NCBI GenBank assembly: GCA_020860865.1
Contig: JAJBTL010000110.1
Span: 1 to 15,094, forward strand
Source: Planctomycetota bacterium
GTDB lineage: Bacteria > Planctomycetota > SZUA-567
Reading direction: 5' to 3'
DNA: 15,094 nt
The translations under genes and the position numbers were made by a program. Below are positions 7,024 to 14,089 of this stretch, piece by piece; position 1 is the first letter of the stretch; the number at the start of each line of letters is the position of its first letter. The notes under the pieces are model-generated. The model saw only the letters and a list, made by a program, of their open reading frames with translations, had not been told where the DNA came from and searched no databases.

Positions 7024-7792
7024 GCCGCACCTCTTTCCACACCGCCTCCCGCTCCTGCTCCGCCGCGACAAGGGAGCGGACAAACCCGTCCGCCGGCGCG
7101 GTGGCGATGGCGGACGGGGTGTCGAATTGCCTGACCCGGCCGCCGTCCATCACGACGACCCGGCCGCCGAGGCGGAAGGCTTCCGTGATATCATGGGTGC
7201 CGAGGAGGAATGTTTTCCCGAGACCGGCGTGGATGCGTAAGAGTTCCTCCTGGAGTGACTGCCTGGTTATGGCGTCGACGGCGCCGAACGGCTCGTCCAG
7301 GAGCATCACCGCCGGTCCGGCCGCCAAGGCCCGGGCCAGGCCGACCCGTTGTTGCTGGCCGCCGGAGAGTTGGCGAGGATACCGCTTCCGGTAGGTCGTC
7401 GGGTCGAGGCCGACAAGTTCGAGGAGCTCGTCGACGCGATCCCGGATGCGGGCCTTGTCCCAGCCGAGGAGGTTTGGAACCGTCGCGATGTTTTTAGCCA
7501 CCGACATGTGCGGGAACAAGCCGGACTGCTGGATGACATAGCCGATGCGACGGCGGAGCGTCACCGGATTGGCCTGGCGGACGTCTTCGCCGTGGAGAAG
7601 CACCCGGCCTTCGTCCGGATCGTAGAGCCGGTTGACCATTTTCAGGAGCGTCGTTTTGCCGCTCCCGGACGAACCGAGGATGGTGACAAATTCGCCCGGC
7701 CGAATAGTCAGGCTCACCCGGTCCACCGCCCGCGAGCCGGAGGTGGCGAAGGATTTTGAAACATTTTCAAAGACGACGGCGTTGTCTTCCAC
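7016..7792 (-). CDS. Quaternary-amine ABC transporter ATP-binding protein
   Basis: This 258-residue ATPase energises the importer. Motifs are complete: Walker A GSSGSGKT (40-47), Q-loop near Q88-Q89 (YVIQQSGLFPHMSVAKNI, typical of ProV/OpuCA), ABC signature LSGGQ (142-146), Walker B VMLLDEP (162-168), and the switch histidine in GTHD (H200). It stops soon after the nucleotide-binding domain and therefore lacks the C-terminal CBS pair by which OpuCA/ProV sense ionic strength; YehX-type ATPases are similarly short. The start is a GTG at 7790-7792 with GGAGGGG five bases upstream. It lies 67 bases after the binding-protein gene and overlaps the next permease gene by eight bases. Confidence 0.92.
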   Translation of the reverse strand: MEDNAVVFENVSKSFATSGSRAVDRVSLTIRPGEFVTILGSSGSGKTTLLKMVNRLYDPDEGRVLLHGEDVRQANPVTLRRRIGYVIQQSGLFPHMSVAKNIATVPNLLGWDKARIRDRVDELLELVGLDPTTYRKRYPRQLSGGQQQRVGLARALAAGPAVMLLDEPFGAVDAITRQSLQEELLRIHAGLGKTFLLGTHDITEAFRLGGRVVVMDGGRVRQFDTPSAIATAPADGFVRSLVAAEQEREAVWKEVRHG

Positions 7793-7859
7793 AATGGCCC
7801 CTCCGAAAAACTTGCTGGCGGATGATACCCGGACGGCGTTTTTTCCCGTCCCAACGGCA

Positions 7860-8762
7860 TTATTTCAACGTGGCGAAAAACTCCCGCGCCACATCCTCGT
7901 ACTCCCGCTTGTCCACATCCACCGCCGCGTTGAGGCGGGTGATTGTTTCCGTGTCCAAAGCGGCACTGATACGGTCGAGGGCGGGTGCGATGCCCGGATG
8001 GGCCTCGAGGACTTCCGTCCGCACAACGGGAGCGAGGTGATACGGCGGCCACATTTGTTTATCATCTTCCAGGAGGGTGAAGGCGGCGGTATCGACCAGC
8101 TGACCTTCCGTCGTGTAGGCCGGCGCCAGATCGGCCTGGTTGTTCTTAAGGATCTGGTATTTGAGGCCGTTGTCGTAGACGCGGGACGACTTCCATTTGA
8201 ACGGTCCGTACACGGCGATCATCCGGGGCAGGCCGTCGTCCCGGTGATCGAATTCGCCCTGCGAGGCGAAGCGGATTTCCCCGGCGTGGCGCTGGAGATC
8301 GGAAATGTTCTTGATGCCGAGACGGTTCGCCGTCTCCGTCCGGATGACCAGCCCCTGGCCGTCATTCGCCCGCGACCGCTCGAGCCAGGTGAGGTTGAAG
8401 CGTTTGGCATATTCGTCCTTCACCGTGTTGTATACCTTGTCCGGATCGGTCTGGAGATCCATCCGAAGAATGGTCAGGAGGCCGGTACCGGTATACTCCG
8501 GATAGACGTCAATTTCGTTGTTCAGGATGGCGGTGTGGACGATGGCGTTCGCCACGGCGAACACGCGTTTGACCGTGAAGCCTTCCTCTTCGAGGGCGAG
8601 GGCGTAAAGTTCGCCGACAATCAAACTTTCCGTGAAGTCTTTCGAGCCGACGCGGATGGTCGGTCGCGATTCGCCCGCCGGCGCCAGCGTCGCCACGGCG
8701 AAAACGGCGGCAAGGACGAAGGCCAGGCGACGCAGAACTGATGGTGAAAAACGTGTCGTCAT
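7860..8762 (-). CDS. Periplasmic substrate-binding protein of a quaternary-amine ABC importer (OpuAC/OsmF family)
   Basis: A 300-residue binding protein with a Sec signal peptide (basic start, hydrophobic core about 12-28, cleavage probably near APA-GES). The mature N-terminus carries the family signature VGSKDFTESLIVGELYALALE, here split as VGSKDFTESLIVGE plus LYALALE (residues 38-57), and later YPEYTGTGL (87-95) with aromatic residues typical of betaine, choline or carnitine sites. The rest (NDGQGLVIRTETANRLGI, GLKYQILKNNQADL, YTTEGQL, PYHLAPVVR) fits the OpuCC/OsmF fold. The protein contains no cysteine, so it is not a lipoprotein, which supports a diderm host. The start is set by CAGGAG about seven bases upstream. 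It follows the first permease after 30 bases. The exact ligand cannot be read from sequence. Confidence 0.9.
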   Translation of the reverse strand: MTTRFSPSVLRRLAFVLAAVFAVATLAPAGESRPTIRVGSKDFTESLIVGELYALALEEEGFTVKRVFAVANAIVHTAILNNEIDVYPEYTGTGLLTILRMDLQTDPDKVYNTVKDEYAKRFNLTWLERSRANDGQGLVIRTETANRLGIKNISDLQRHAGEIRFASQGEFDHRDDGLPRMIAVYGPFKWKSSRVYDNGLKYQILKNNQADLAPAYTTEGQLVDTAAFTLLEDDKQMWPPYHLAPVVRTEVLEAHPGIAPALDRISAALDTETITRLNAAVDVDKREYEDVAREFFATLK

Positions 8763-8792
8763 TGGAAAAACTCCTGTAGGGCAAGGGACCGG

Positions 8793-9431
8793 TCAAGCCG
8801 TTCCGTGGCGGAAAAACGCGCGTTCCATAATGGTAAAGAGGAGGGCGCCGGAGAGGGACAGTATCGCCACCGCCACGCCGCCGACGACGAGGAGGCCGGG
8901 CCGGTTGAGGCCGAGGCCGGTGAAGATGATTTCGCCGAGGCCGCCGGCGCCGATTTTGGCGGCGAGGGTGGCGCTGGCGATGATTTCTATGACGGCGATT
9001 TTGCAGCCGGCGAGGACGAGGGGCATGGCCAGTGGTAGCTTGACCTTGAGCCACGATTCGCGCCGCGTCATGCCGACGGCGGCGGCCGTTTCCATCATGA
9101 ACGACGGCACCGAATCGAGCCCGGCGATGGCGTTCAGGAGAATTGGCGGAATGGCGAGGAGGGTCAACGCCACCACGGCCGGCCGAAAGCCGATGCCAAG
9201 TATTGGAAGAAGGAGGAGGAGAACGGCGAGACTGGGGACAATGCGCAGGGCCTGGAAACCACTGGCGAGGCGAACGCCGAGGCGACGGTACTTCACGGAC
9301 AGGCAGGCGGTGGGGACGGCGATGACGAAGGCGGCCAGGAAGGCGGCCAGGCTGACCAGGATGTGTTCCCGGACGGCGGTGATGAACGCGTCGGAACTGG
9401 TGACGAAATAGGAAATGATATCGTCCCGCAT
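8793..9431 (-). CDS. Quaternary-amine ABC transporter permease, first subunit
   Basis: A 212-residue permease and the first gene of the importer operon. It has about five hydrophobic segments, an EAA-type loop (ETAAAVGMTRRESWLKVKLP, residues 114-133), and the following IGAGGLGEIIFTGL typical of OpuCB/OpuCD and YehW/YehY. The IVPSLAVLLLL segment is the counterpart of IPSLAMFSLL in the second permease, so the pair probably forms a heterodimer. The start at 9429-9431 is the first ATG in frame, but its ribosome site is weak (GGGG twelve bases upstream) and an in-frame stop lies about 36 bases upstream. A run of eight Gs lies in the leader. Order permease-SBP-ATPase-permease is a known variation for this transporter class. 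Confidence 0.88.
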   Translation of the reverse strand: MRDDIISYFVTSSDAFITAVREHILVSLAAFLAAFVIAVPTACLSVKYRRLGVRLASGFQALRIVPSLAVLLLLLPILGIGFRPAVVALTLLAIPPILLNAIAGLDSVPSFMMETAAAVGMTRRESWLKVKLPLAMPLVLAGCKIAVIEIIASATLAAKIGAGGLGEIIFTGLGLNRPGLLVVGGVAVAILSLSGALLFTIMERAFFRHGTA

Positions 9432-9551
9432 GAGGTCGACGATCCCCGGTCGGAACCCCCCCCGTCACGGTTCCACCAAGAGACTGTCCGCCGCCGCGCT
9501 GGTTCCCGCCGGGCGAATGCGGTTTTTTCGTCAGGAAAACGTCCGGGCGCC

Positions 9552-9580
9552 TTGTATCAATCGACCGGCGCGGGTATAGT
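9552..9580 (+). promoter_or_regulatory. Probable sigma70 promoter for the yhdT-panF-flavoprotein operon
   Basis: TTGTAT (9552-9557) and TATAGT (9575-9580) are separated by 17 bases; the -10 matches five of six and the -35 three of six. Transcription would start near 9587, about 80 bases before the yhdT ATG. The same segment read on the minus strand offers TTGATA (9555-9560), a five-of-six -35 for the divergent ABC operon, but no good -10 follows it. Confidence 0.55.
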
Positions 9581-9666
9581 TGTCCACCGTTGCCGTGCCC
9601 CCACCGGCGGGAGGCGCGGACAAGGTTTTCGGAATGAGCGCGGCGAATTACGTTAAGGGACTTGTT

Positions 9667-9906
9667 ATGATTGACGATCACAACGGGGCCGTTCCGGCCC
9701 CCAATTCCGGTACGAAGGTAATATGTATTTTGTATATCGGGTTCTTCCTGGTGTGGTGCGTTGGCTTGGCGATGGGCCTCATCTGGACCGGTCCCGACAT
9801 GCCCCGGTGGTTCGGCGTTCCGGCCTGGTTCCTCCTGGGCTGTGTTTTTTCCTCTGTTGCGGTGTCGGTGGCGCTTGTCCTGTGCATGCGGCGGTGGTTC
9901 AAATGA
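9667..9906 (+). CDS. yhdT: YhdT-like small membrane protein (DUF997), PanF companion
   Basis: A 79-residue protein with two hydrophobic segments (about 19-40, VICILYIGFFLVWCVGLAMGL, shown here as VICILYIGFFLVWCV then GLAMGL, and 50-74, WFLLGCVFSSVAVSVALVLC) separated by GPDMPRWFGVPAW, similar to the FPRWFEM region of E. coli YhdT. In E. coli yhdT precedes panF, and the same order here strengthens the call. It is presumed an accessory or stabilising subunit of the pantothenate symporter, though its role is not established. I start at the ATG at 9667-9669 because AAGGGA lies six bases upstream and the length then matches the family; an alternative ATG 12 codons earlier has a weaker site. Its stop overlaps the panF start (ATGA). 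Confidence 0.83.
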   Translation: MIDDHNGAVPAPNSGTKVICILYIGFFLVWCVGLAMGLIWTGPDMPRWFGVPAWFLLGCVFSSVAVSVALVLCMRRWFK

Positions 9907-11402
9907 GCGGGCTTGTCGATGCGGTGCGGGCCCAGCCCGTCGTGTTCCTCGTCGTCGTCCTCTTCCTCGCCTTCATGGTCGGCGCCGGCTTCTGGGCGCG
10001 GCGGGCAGTGGCCCGTTCGGAAAAGGGCGGCGGCGTCAGGAAGTTCCTCGAGGAGTATTTCCTCGCCGGCCGGAGCCTCGGCGGCTTCGCCTTGGCGATG
10101 TCGATGATCACGACCTACACGAGCGCCTCCAGTTTTATCGGCGGCCCCGGCATCGCCTATTCCCTCGGGCTTGGCTGGATACTCCTCACCATGATTCAGG
10201 TGCCGACGGCCTTTCTTACCCTCGGCGTCCTCGGCCGGAAGTTTTCCGAATTCAGCGAGAAAACCGGCGCCCTCACCGTCAGCCAGTTCCTCTACCACCG
10301 CTACCGATCGAACCTCCTGGTGGCGGTGACGAGCCTGTTCATGATTGTCTTCTTTGTCGCCATCATGCTGGCCCAGTTCATCGGCGGCGCCCGCCTATTC
10401 CAGGCCATCACCGGTCTCCCGTACACGAGCGGGCTTATCATGTTCGGCGTCACCGTCTGCCTCTACACGACGGTGGGCGGTTTCCGTGGCGTCGTCCTGA
10501 CGGAAATCATCCAGGGCGTTGTCATGCTGTTCGCCTCGGTATCGATTCTGTACTGCGTCATCGACGCCGGCGGCGGACTCGGCCCCATTCTCGATCGGAT
10601 GGAAGCGATTGACCCGGGACTGCTTCTTCCGACCGGCGCCGGCGGCGGCATACCGGTGCCGTTCCTGTTGTCGTTCTGGGTGCTGGTGGGCGTCGGCGTC
10701 CTCGGCCTGCCGCAGACGGCGCAGAAGTGCCTCGCTTTCCGGGACAGCCGGTCGCTCCGCCGCGCCATGATTTTCGGCACCATCGTTATCGGCTTCATTC
10801 TTTTCGCCACCCACCTGACCGGCGCCCTTGGCCGAGGCGTCATCCCCGATCTGCCGGTCGGCGACCTTATCATGCCGACCTTGATCGTCAGGCTGATGCC
10901 GCCGGTCCTGTCCGGGCTGTTCGCGGCCGGCGTCCTTTCGGCCATCATGTCGACGGTGAGTTCGATGCTCATTATCGCCTCGGCGACGCTTATCCGGGAT
11001 GTCTATCTCAGTTGGCACCTGAAGGGCGATCTGGAGGCGGCGAAGACGGCGTCGGTGAAACGGATCAGTACCGGCCTCACCGCCTTTCTTGGCATCGCCG
11101 TTTTTGTTCTGGCCCTCGAGCCGCCGGACCTTCTCGCCTGGATAAACCTGTTCGCCTTCGGCGGGCTGGAGGCGGTGTTTTTCTGGCCGATTCTCCTTGG
11201 CCTGTTTTGGAAAAAGGCCAATCGGACCGGCGCGTTTGCGTCCGTCTGCGCCGGACTCCTCTCCTTTATTCTCATGACCGTATTCAAACTTTCACCAGGC
11301 GGCATGCACGCGATTGCTCCCAGTCTCGTCATCGCCGGCCTGGCCTTTTTCGTCGGTAATGCCTGCCATTCCGACTCCGCAAAAGAAAGGGCACCAGCAT
11401 GA
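9903..11402 (+). CDS. panF: Sodium/pantothenate symporter
   Basis: A 499-residue inner-membrane sodium:solute symporter that imports pantothenate, the precursor of coenzyme A. It matches PanF along its length: EYFLAGRSLGG (50-60), then the family-defining TTYTSASSFIGGPGIAYSLG (70-89), VAIMLAQFIGGARL, YTTVGGFRGVVLTEIIQGVV shown in E. coli as YTAFGGFRASVLNDTMQGLV, SFWVLVGVGVLGLPQTAQKC, LTGALGRGVIPDLPVGDLIM, AAGVLSAIMSTVSS, and WINLFAFGGLEAVFFWP. About 12-13 hydrophobic helices are visible. The start is the ATG at 9903-9905, overlapping the yhdT stop as ATGA; longer upstream readings lie inside yhdT in another frame. Its own stop overlaps the start of the flavoprotein gene in the same way, so the three genes are translationally coupled. 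Confidence 0.93.
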   Translation: MSGLVDAVRAQPVVFLVVVLFLAFMVGAGFWARRAVARSEKGGGVRKFLEEYFLAGRSLGGFALAMSMITTYTSASSFIGGPGIAYSLGLGWILLTMIQVPTAFLTLGVLGRKFSEFSEKTGALTVSQFLYHRYRSNLLVAVTSLFMIVFFVAIMLAQFIGGARLFQAITGLPYTSGLIMFGVTVCLYTTVGGFRGVVLTEIIQGVVMLFASVSILYCVIDAGGGLGPILDRMEAIDPGLLLPTGAGGGIPVPFLLSFWVLVGVGVLGLPQTAQKCLAFRDSRSLRRAMIFGTIVIGFILFATHLTGALGRGVIPDLPVGDLIMPTLIVRLMPPVLSGLFAAGVLSAIMSTVSSMLIIASATLIRDVYLSWHLKGDLEAAKTASVKRISTGLTAFLGIAVFVLALEPPDLLAWINLFAFGGLEAVFFWPILLGLFWKKANRTGAFASVCAGLLSFILMTVFKLSPGGMHAIAPSLVIAGLAFFVGNACHSDSAKERAPA

Positions 11403-12028
11403 AAGTCGTCACCATCAACGGCAGTCCGAACAAGAACGGGAACACCGCCACCGCCCTCGACGCGGTGACGGCCGCGCTCAGGGAAAACGGCATCGAAACG
11501 GAGCGCATCGAAATCGGCACCAAGGCCATCCACGGCTGCATCGCCTGCGGGCGCTGCTTTGAAATGCAGAACCGACGCTGCGTCCTGGATGACGACATGC
11601 TGAACGGCTCCCTGGAGACGCTGTTCAACGCGGACGGCGTCGTCGTCGGATCGCCTGTCCATTACGCCGGCATCGGCGGGGCGTTGAAAAGCTATCTCGA
11701 CCGCGCCTTCTTCGTCGCCAGCGCCAACGGCTCCCTCATGCGCCACAAGGCCGGCGCCGGCGTCGTGGCGGTCCGCCGTGGCGGCGAAATTGCGGCGTGG
11801 GAACAGTTGAACAAGTATTTCACCATCTCCGAAATGTTCATGGCGTCGAGCCACTACTGGAACATGGTGTTCGGTCTCGAACCGGGCGAATGCAAAGGGG
11901 ACGGGGAAGGCATGCAGGGCATGCAGATCCTTGGCGAAAACCTGGCCTGGCTCGTCAAGGCGCTCGCCAACGGGAAGGCAACGCTGCCGCCGGCGCGCGA
12001 GAAAATCATGACGAATTTCATTCGTTGA
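11399..12028 (+). CDS. Flavodoxin-fold NAD(P)H reductase / iron-sulfur flavoprotein (Isf) family
   Basis: A 209-residue flavodoxin-like protein. The N-terminus MKVVTINGSPNKNGNTA holds the FMN phosphate loop (residues 8-16). The core strand GVVVGSPVHYAGIGGALKSYLDR follows (80-102, with GSPVHYAGIGG being the second FMN loop). Between them lies C47-x2-C50-x2-C53-x7-C61, which fits the compact CX2CX2CX4-7C motif of iron-sulfur flavoproteins that bind [4Fe-4S]. These are electron carriers or reductases of anaerobes, with substrates from quinones to oxygen or peroxide. Its start overlaps the panF stop (ATGA), so it is translated from the panF message. A strong terminator follows 75 bases after the stop. 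The link to pantothenate uptake is unexplained. Confidence 0.85.
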   Translation: MKVVTINGSPNKNGNTATALDAVTAALRENGIETERIEIGTKAIHGCIACGRCFEMQNRRCVLDDDMLNGSLETLFNADGVVVGSPVHYAGIGGALKSYLDRAFFVASANGSLMRHKAGAGVVAVRRGGEIAAWEQLNKYFTISEMFMASSHYWNMVFGLEPGECKGDGEGMQGMQILGENLAWLVKALANGKATLPPAREKIMTNFIR

Positions 12029-12102
12029 AACACCTTGATTGGTCGGTGCAGCGACGTTGTCGCAGTGCCACAGACGGATCGAACGTTTCCAAACTTTCCC
12101 AT

Positions 12103-12139
12103 AAAATAGGGTCGACCAAACGGCGGTCGACCCTATTTT
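12103..12139. terminator. Strong bidirectional intrinsic terminator
   Basis: AAAATAGGGTCGACC (12103-12117) pairs perfectly with GGTCGACCCTATTTT (12125-12139) around a 7-base loop. The plus-strand stem ends in TTTT and continues GTTTTC; the minus-strand stem likewise ends in TTTT then ATGGG. It separates the panF operon (plus) from the RACo-like gene (minus, stop 12163) and serves both. Confidence 0.93.
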
Positions 12140-12162
12140 GTTTTCATGGGTTGTCACTTTCT

Positions 12163-14016
12163 CTACCCTTCCGGGAACATCATTTCTTCCGCGAAGGCGG
12201 TTTGGAAGTCGTCCCGGCCTGACAGTTCGATGTATTTGACTGTGCGGCTGATGGCGTCGGCGCGGTCGCGTTCGCTGCCGGAGAGGAGGTACAAACGCGA
12301 TCCGGCAAGGGAGGCATTGCCGACCGATCGGACGCACTCGAGGCGGATGCCCGTCGGCAACAGGCCGGTCCTGAGCGCGGCGGCGGGGCGGAGGTAGTTC
12401 CCGAAGCCGCCGGCGAGGAGGACGTGGTCGACTTCTTCCGGCTTGACGCCGGCGATGTCCAGAAGCACCCGGGCGCCGGCGGCGATAGCGCCTTTCGCCA
12501 GTTGGAACTCCCGGACGTCGCGGCTTGTCAGGGCGACGCCGCTGTCACCGTGACCCGATACCGGTTCGAGCCAGAGAGCAGGGCCGTCGTCGTCCTCGTG
12601 GATGTGGCGGCGGACCGGTTCCGGGATGTTTTCGTCATCGGCCTCGTCCGCGTCCAGCATGCGGCCGCCGTCATCGACGACGCCAAGGTCGAGACAGGCC
12701 GCCACGGCGTCGAGAAGGCCGGTGCCGCAGATGCCTTTGGCCGGATGGATATTGTCGACGACGGCGATGTCGAGGCCGCCGTCCGCGCCGGGGGAGACTC
12801 CGGAAATGGCGCCAGGGACGGCCCGCATGCCCTGGCGGATGCGGGCGCCTTCGAACGCCGGTCCGGCCGCGGCGGCGCAGGCGTAGACGGTCTGGTTCGC
12901 GGCGAGGACGATTTCGCCGTTCGTCCCGACGTCGAGGAAAAGAACCGTGGGGCTGTTGTCCGCCGTGACGTTGTGGGCGAGGATGCCGGCGGTAATGTCG
13001 CCGCCGACATAGGCGGCGATATTCGGGACTATCATGACAAGGGGTTCGTTCGGGCTGTGCCAGCCGATGTCCCGGCCCGGCACCGGGTCGACCCGGCGAA
13101 AGCCGGGGATGAACGGGCTCAGGGCCAGCGCCGTCGGGTCGACGCCCATGAGGATGTGGTTCATTACCGTGTTCCCGGCGACGCTGACGAGGAGGAGGTC
13201 GTCGCCGTTCCGGCCGGCGGCGGCGAGGGCTTTTCGGGACAGGTCCTCTATCGCGTCGACGGCGAGGCGGCGGAGTTCGCCGAGTTCGTCGCGGCCCCGG
13301 GAGGCGTAGTCGATACGGCTGATAACGTCGTCGCCCCGGAGCGACTGCGGGTTGGCGATACTCGATACGGCGAGGATGGTGCCGTCCCGCATATCGCACA
13401 AGGCCGCCGCCATCGTTGTCGTCCCGAGGTCGACGGCGAGGCCGAGCCCATCCCGGCCGGAGCCGGCCGGACGAACGGCGAGGAGGCGGCGGCCGAGGCC
13501 GACGACGTCGCAATCGTAAGCGGCTTGGCGGAGGCGGCGCGGGAGTTCCGTCAGGACGTTCGGCGGGATGTCGATGTCGGTCCGGCCGGCCTCCGCCAGG
13601 GAGTCGAGGAGCCGGGTGGAATCGTCCCGCTGATCGTCCTTGCTTGGATGCGGCATGGTGACGGCGACGGTCCATAGGTCGTCCCCGATGGTGGCGTCGC
13701 GGCCGGCGAAGTCGGTGAGGACGACGCCGTCCGAATCGATGTTGACCGGATCGGCGATGACGAGATCGGCGTCGACCGTGGCTACACACGAGGCGCGCCA
13801 ACCGTCCCGGACCAGCTTGTCCGGAAGGCAACCGGTGTGGGCGGAACCGGCCGGGACATCGCCCGCCAGGACCTTCACACGGCATTTGCCGCAGAGGCCC
13901 TTTTCGCCGCACGGCGCCGGGATGTCGAAGCCGGCCTGGCGGACCGCGTCGATGAGGCGGGTGCCGAGGGGGACTTCGGACTGCCGTCCGGACGGTTGAA
14001 ATGTGATGGTGGGCAT
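12163..14016 (-). CDS. RACo-like ASKHA-domain corrinoid activation protein with N-terminal [2Fe-2S] ferredoxin (DUF4445)
   Basis: A 617-residue protein. Residues 1-90 are a [2Fe-2S] ferredoxin with ligands C36-x5-C42-x2-C45-x31-C77 (CGEKGLCGKC core). A linker domain (about 95-190) leads to a large ASKHA ATPase: phosphate-1 LAVDLGTTT (193-201), VAGNTVMNHILMGVDP, NIAAYVGGDITAGIL, phosphate-2 FLDVGTNGEIV (360-370), CAAAAGPAFEGARI, GICGTGLLDAV and adenosine-site VLLAGGFGNYL (532-542). This architecture is that of RACo/RamA, which use ATP to drive reduction of inactive Co(II) corrinoid to Co(I) on methyltransferase systems. Length matches the 600-640 of the family. I start at the ATG at 14014-14016 preceded by GAGGG, which puts the ferredoxin at the N-terminus; the longer frame upstream runs into the methyltransferase gene. 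No corrinoid protein or methyltransferase partner is in the window. Confidence 0.9.
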   Translation of the reverse strand: MPTITFQPSGRQSEVPLGTRLIDAVRQAGFDIPAPCGEKGLCGKCRVKVLAGDVPAGSAHTGCLPDKLVRDGWRASCVATVDADLVIADPVNIDSDGVVLTDFAGRDATIGDDLWTVAVTMPHPSKDDQRDDSTRLLDSLAEAGRTDIDIPPNVLTELPRRLRQAAYDCDVVGLGRRLLAVRPAGSGRDGLGLAVDLGTTTMAAALCDMRDGTILAVSSIANPQSLRGDDVISRIDYASRGRDELGELRRLAVDAIEDLSRKALAAAGRNGDDLLLVSVAGNTVMNHILMGVDPTALALSPFIPGFRRVDPVPGRDIGWHSPNEPLVMIVPNIAAYVGGDITAGILAHNVTADNSPTVLFLDVGTNGEIVLAANQTVYACAAAAGPAFEGARIRQGMRAVPGAISGVSPGADGGLDIAVVDNIHPAKGICGTGLLDAVAACLDLGVVDDGGRMLDADEADDENIPEPVRRHIHEDDDGPALWLEPVSGHGDSGVALTSRDVREFQLAKGAIAAGARVLLDIAGVKPEEVDHVLLAGGFGNYLRPAAALRTGLLPTGIRLECVRSVGNASLAGSRLYLLSGSERDRADAISRTVKYIELSGRDDFQTAFAEEMMFPEG

Positions 14017-14089
14017 GATGTCATCCCTCGTTCTTTCCGGGAAAGGGAATAGATTACCATCCTTTTTATGAGAGCGTGCCTTGAAAAGA

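Noticed and set aside
8509..9681. 390-codon minus-strand ORF across the binding protein start, first permease and upstream region
   Set aside because: Runs out of frame through two clear genes and has a repetitive Arg/Pro composition.
12029..12102. Small GCGAC/GTCGC hairpin after the flavoprotein stop as a separate regulatory RNA
   Set aside because: Five-base stem with no promoter or conservation evidence; the real terminator follows directly.
11003..12337. 444-codon minus-strand ORF across panF, the flavoprotein and the terminator
   Set aside because: Passes straight through a strong bidirectional terminator and lies antisense to two conserved genes.
12424..13677. 417-codon plus-strand ORF opposite the RACo-like gene
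   Set aside because: Antisense shadow; the minus-strand protein is complete and conserved over the same bases.
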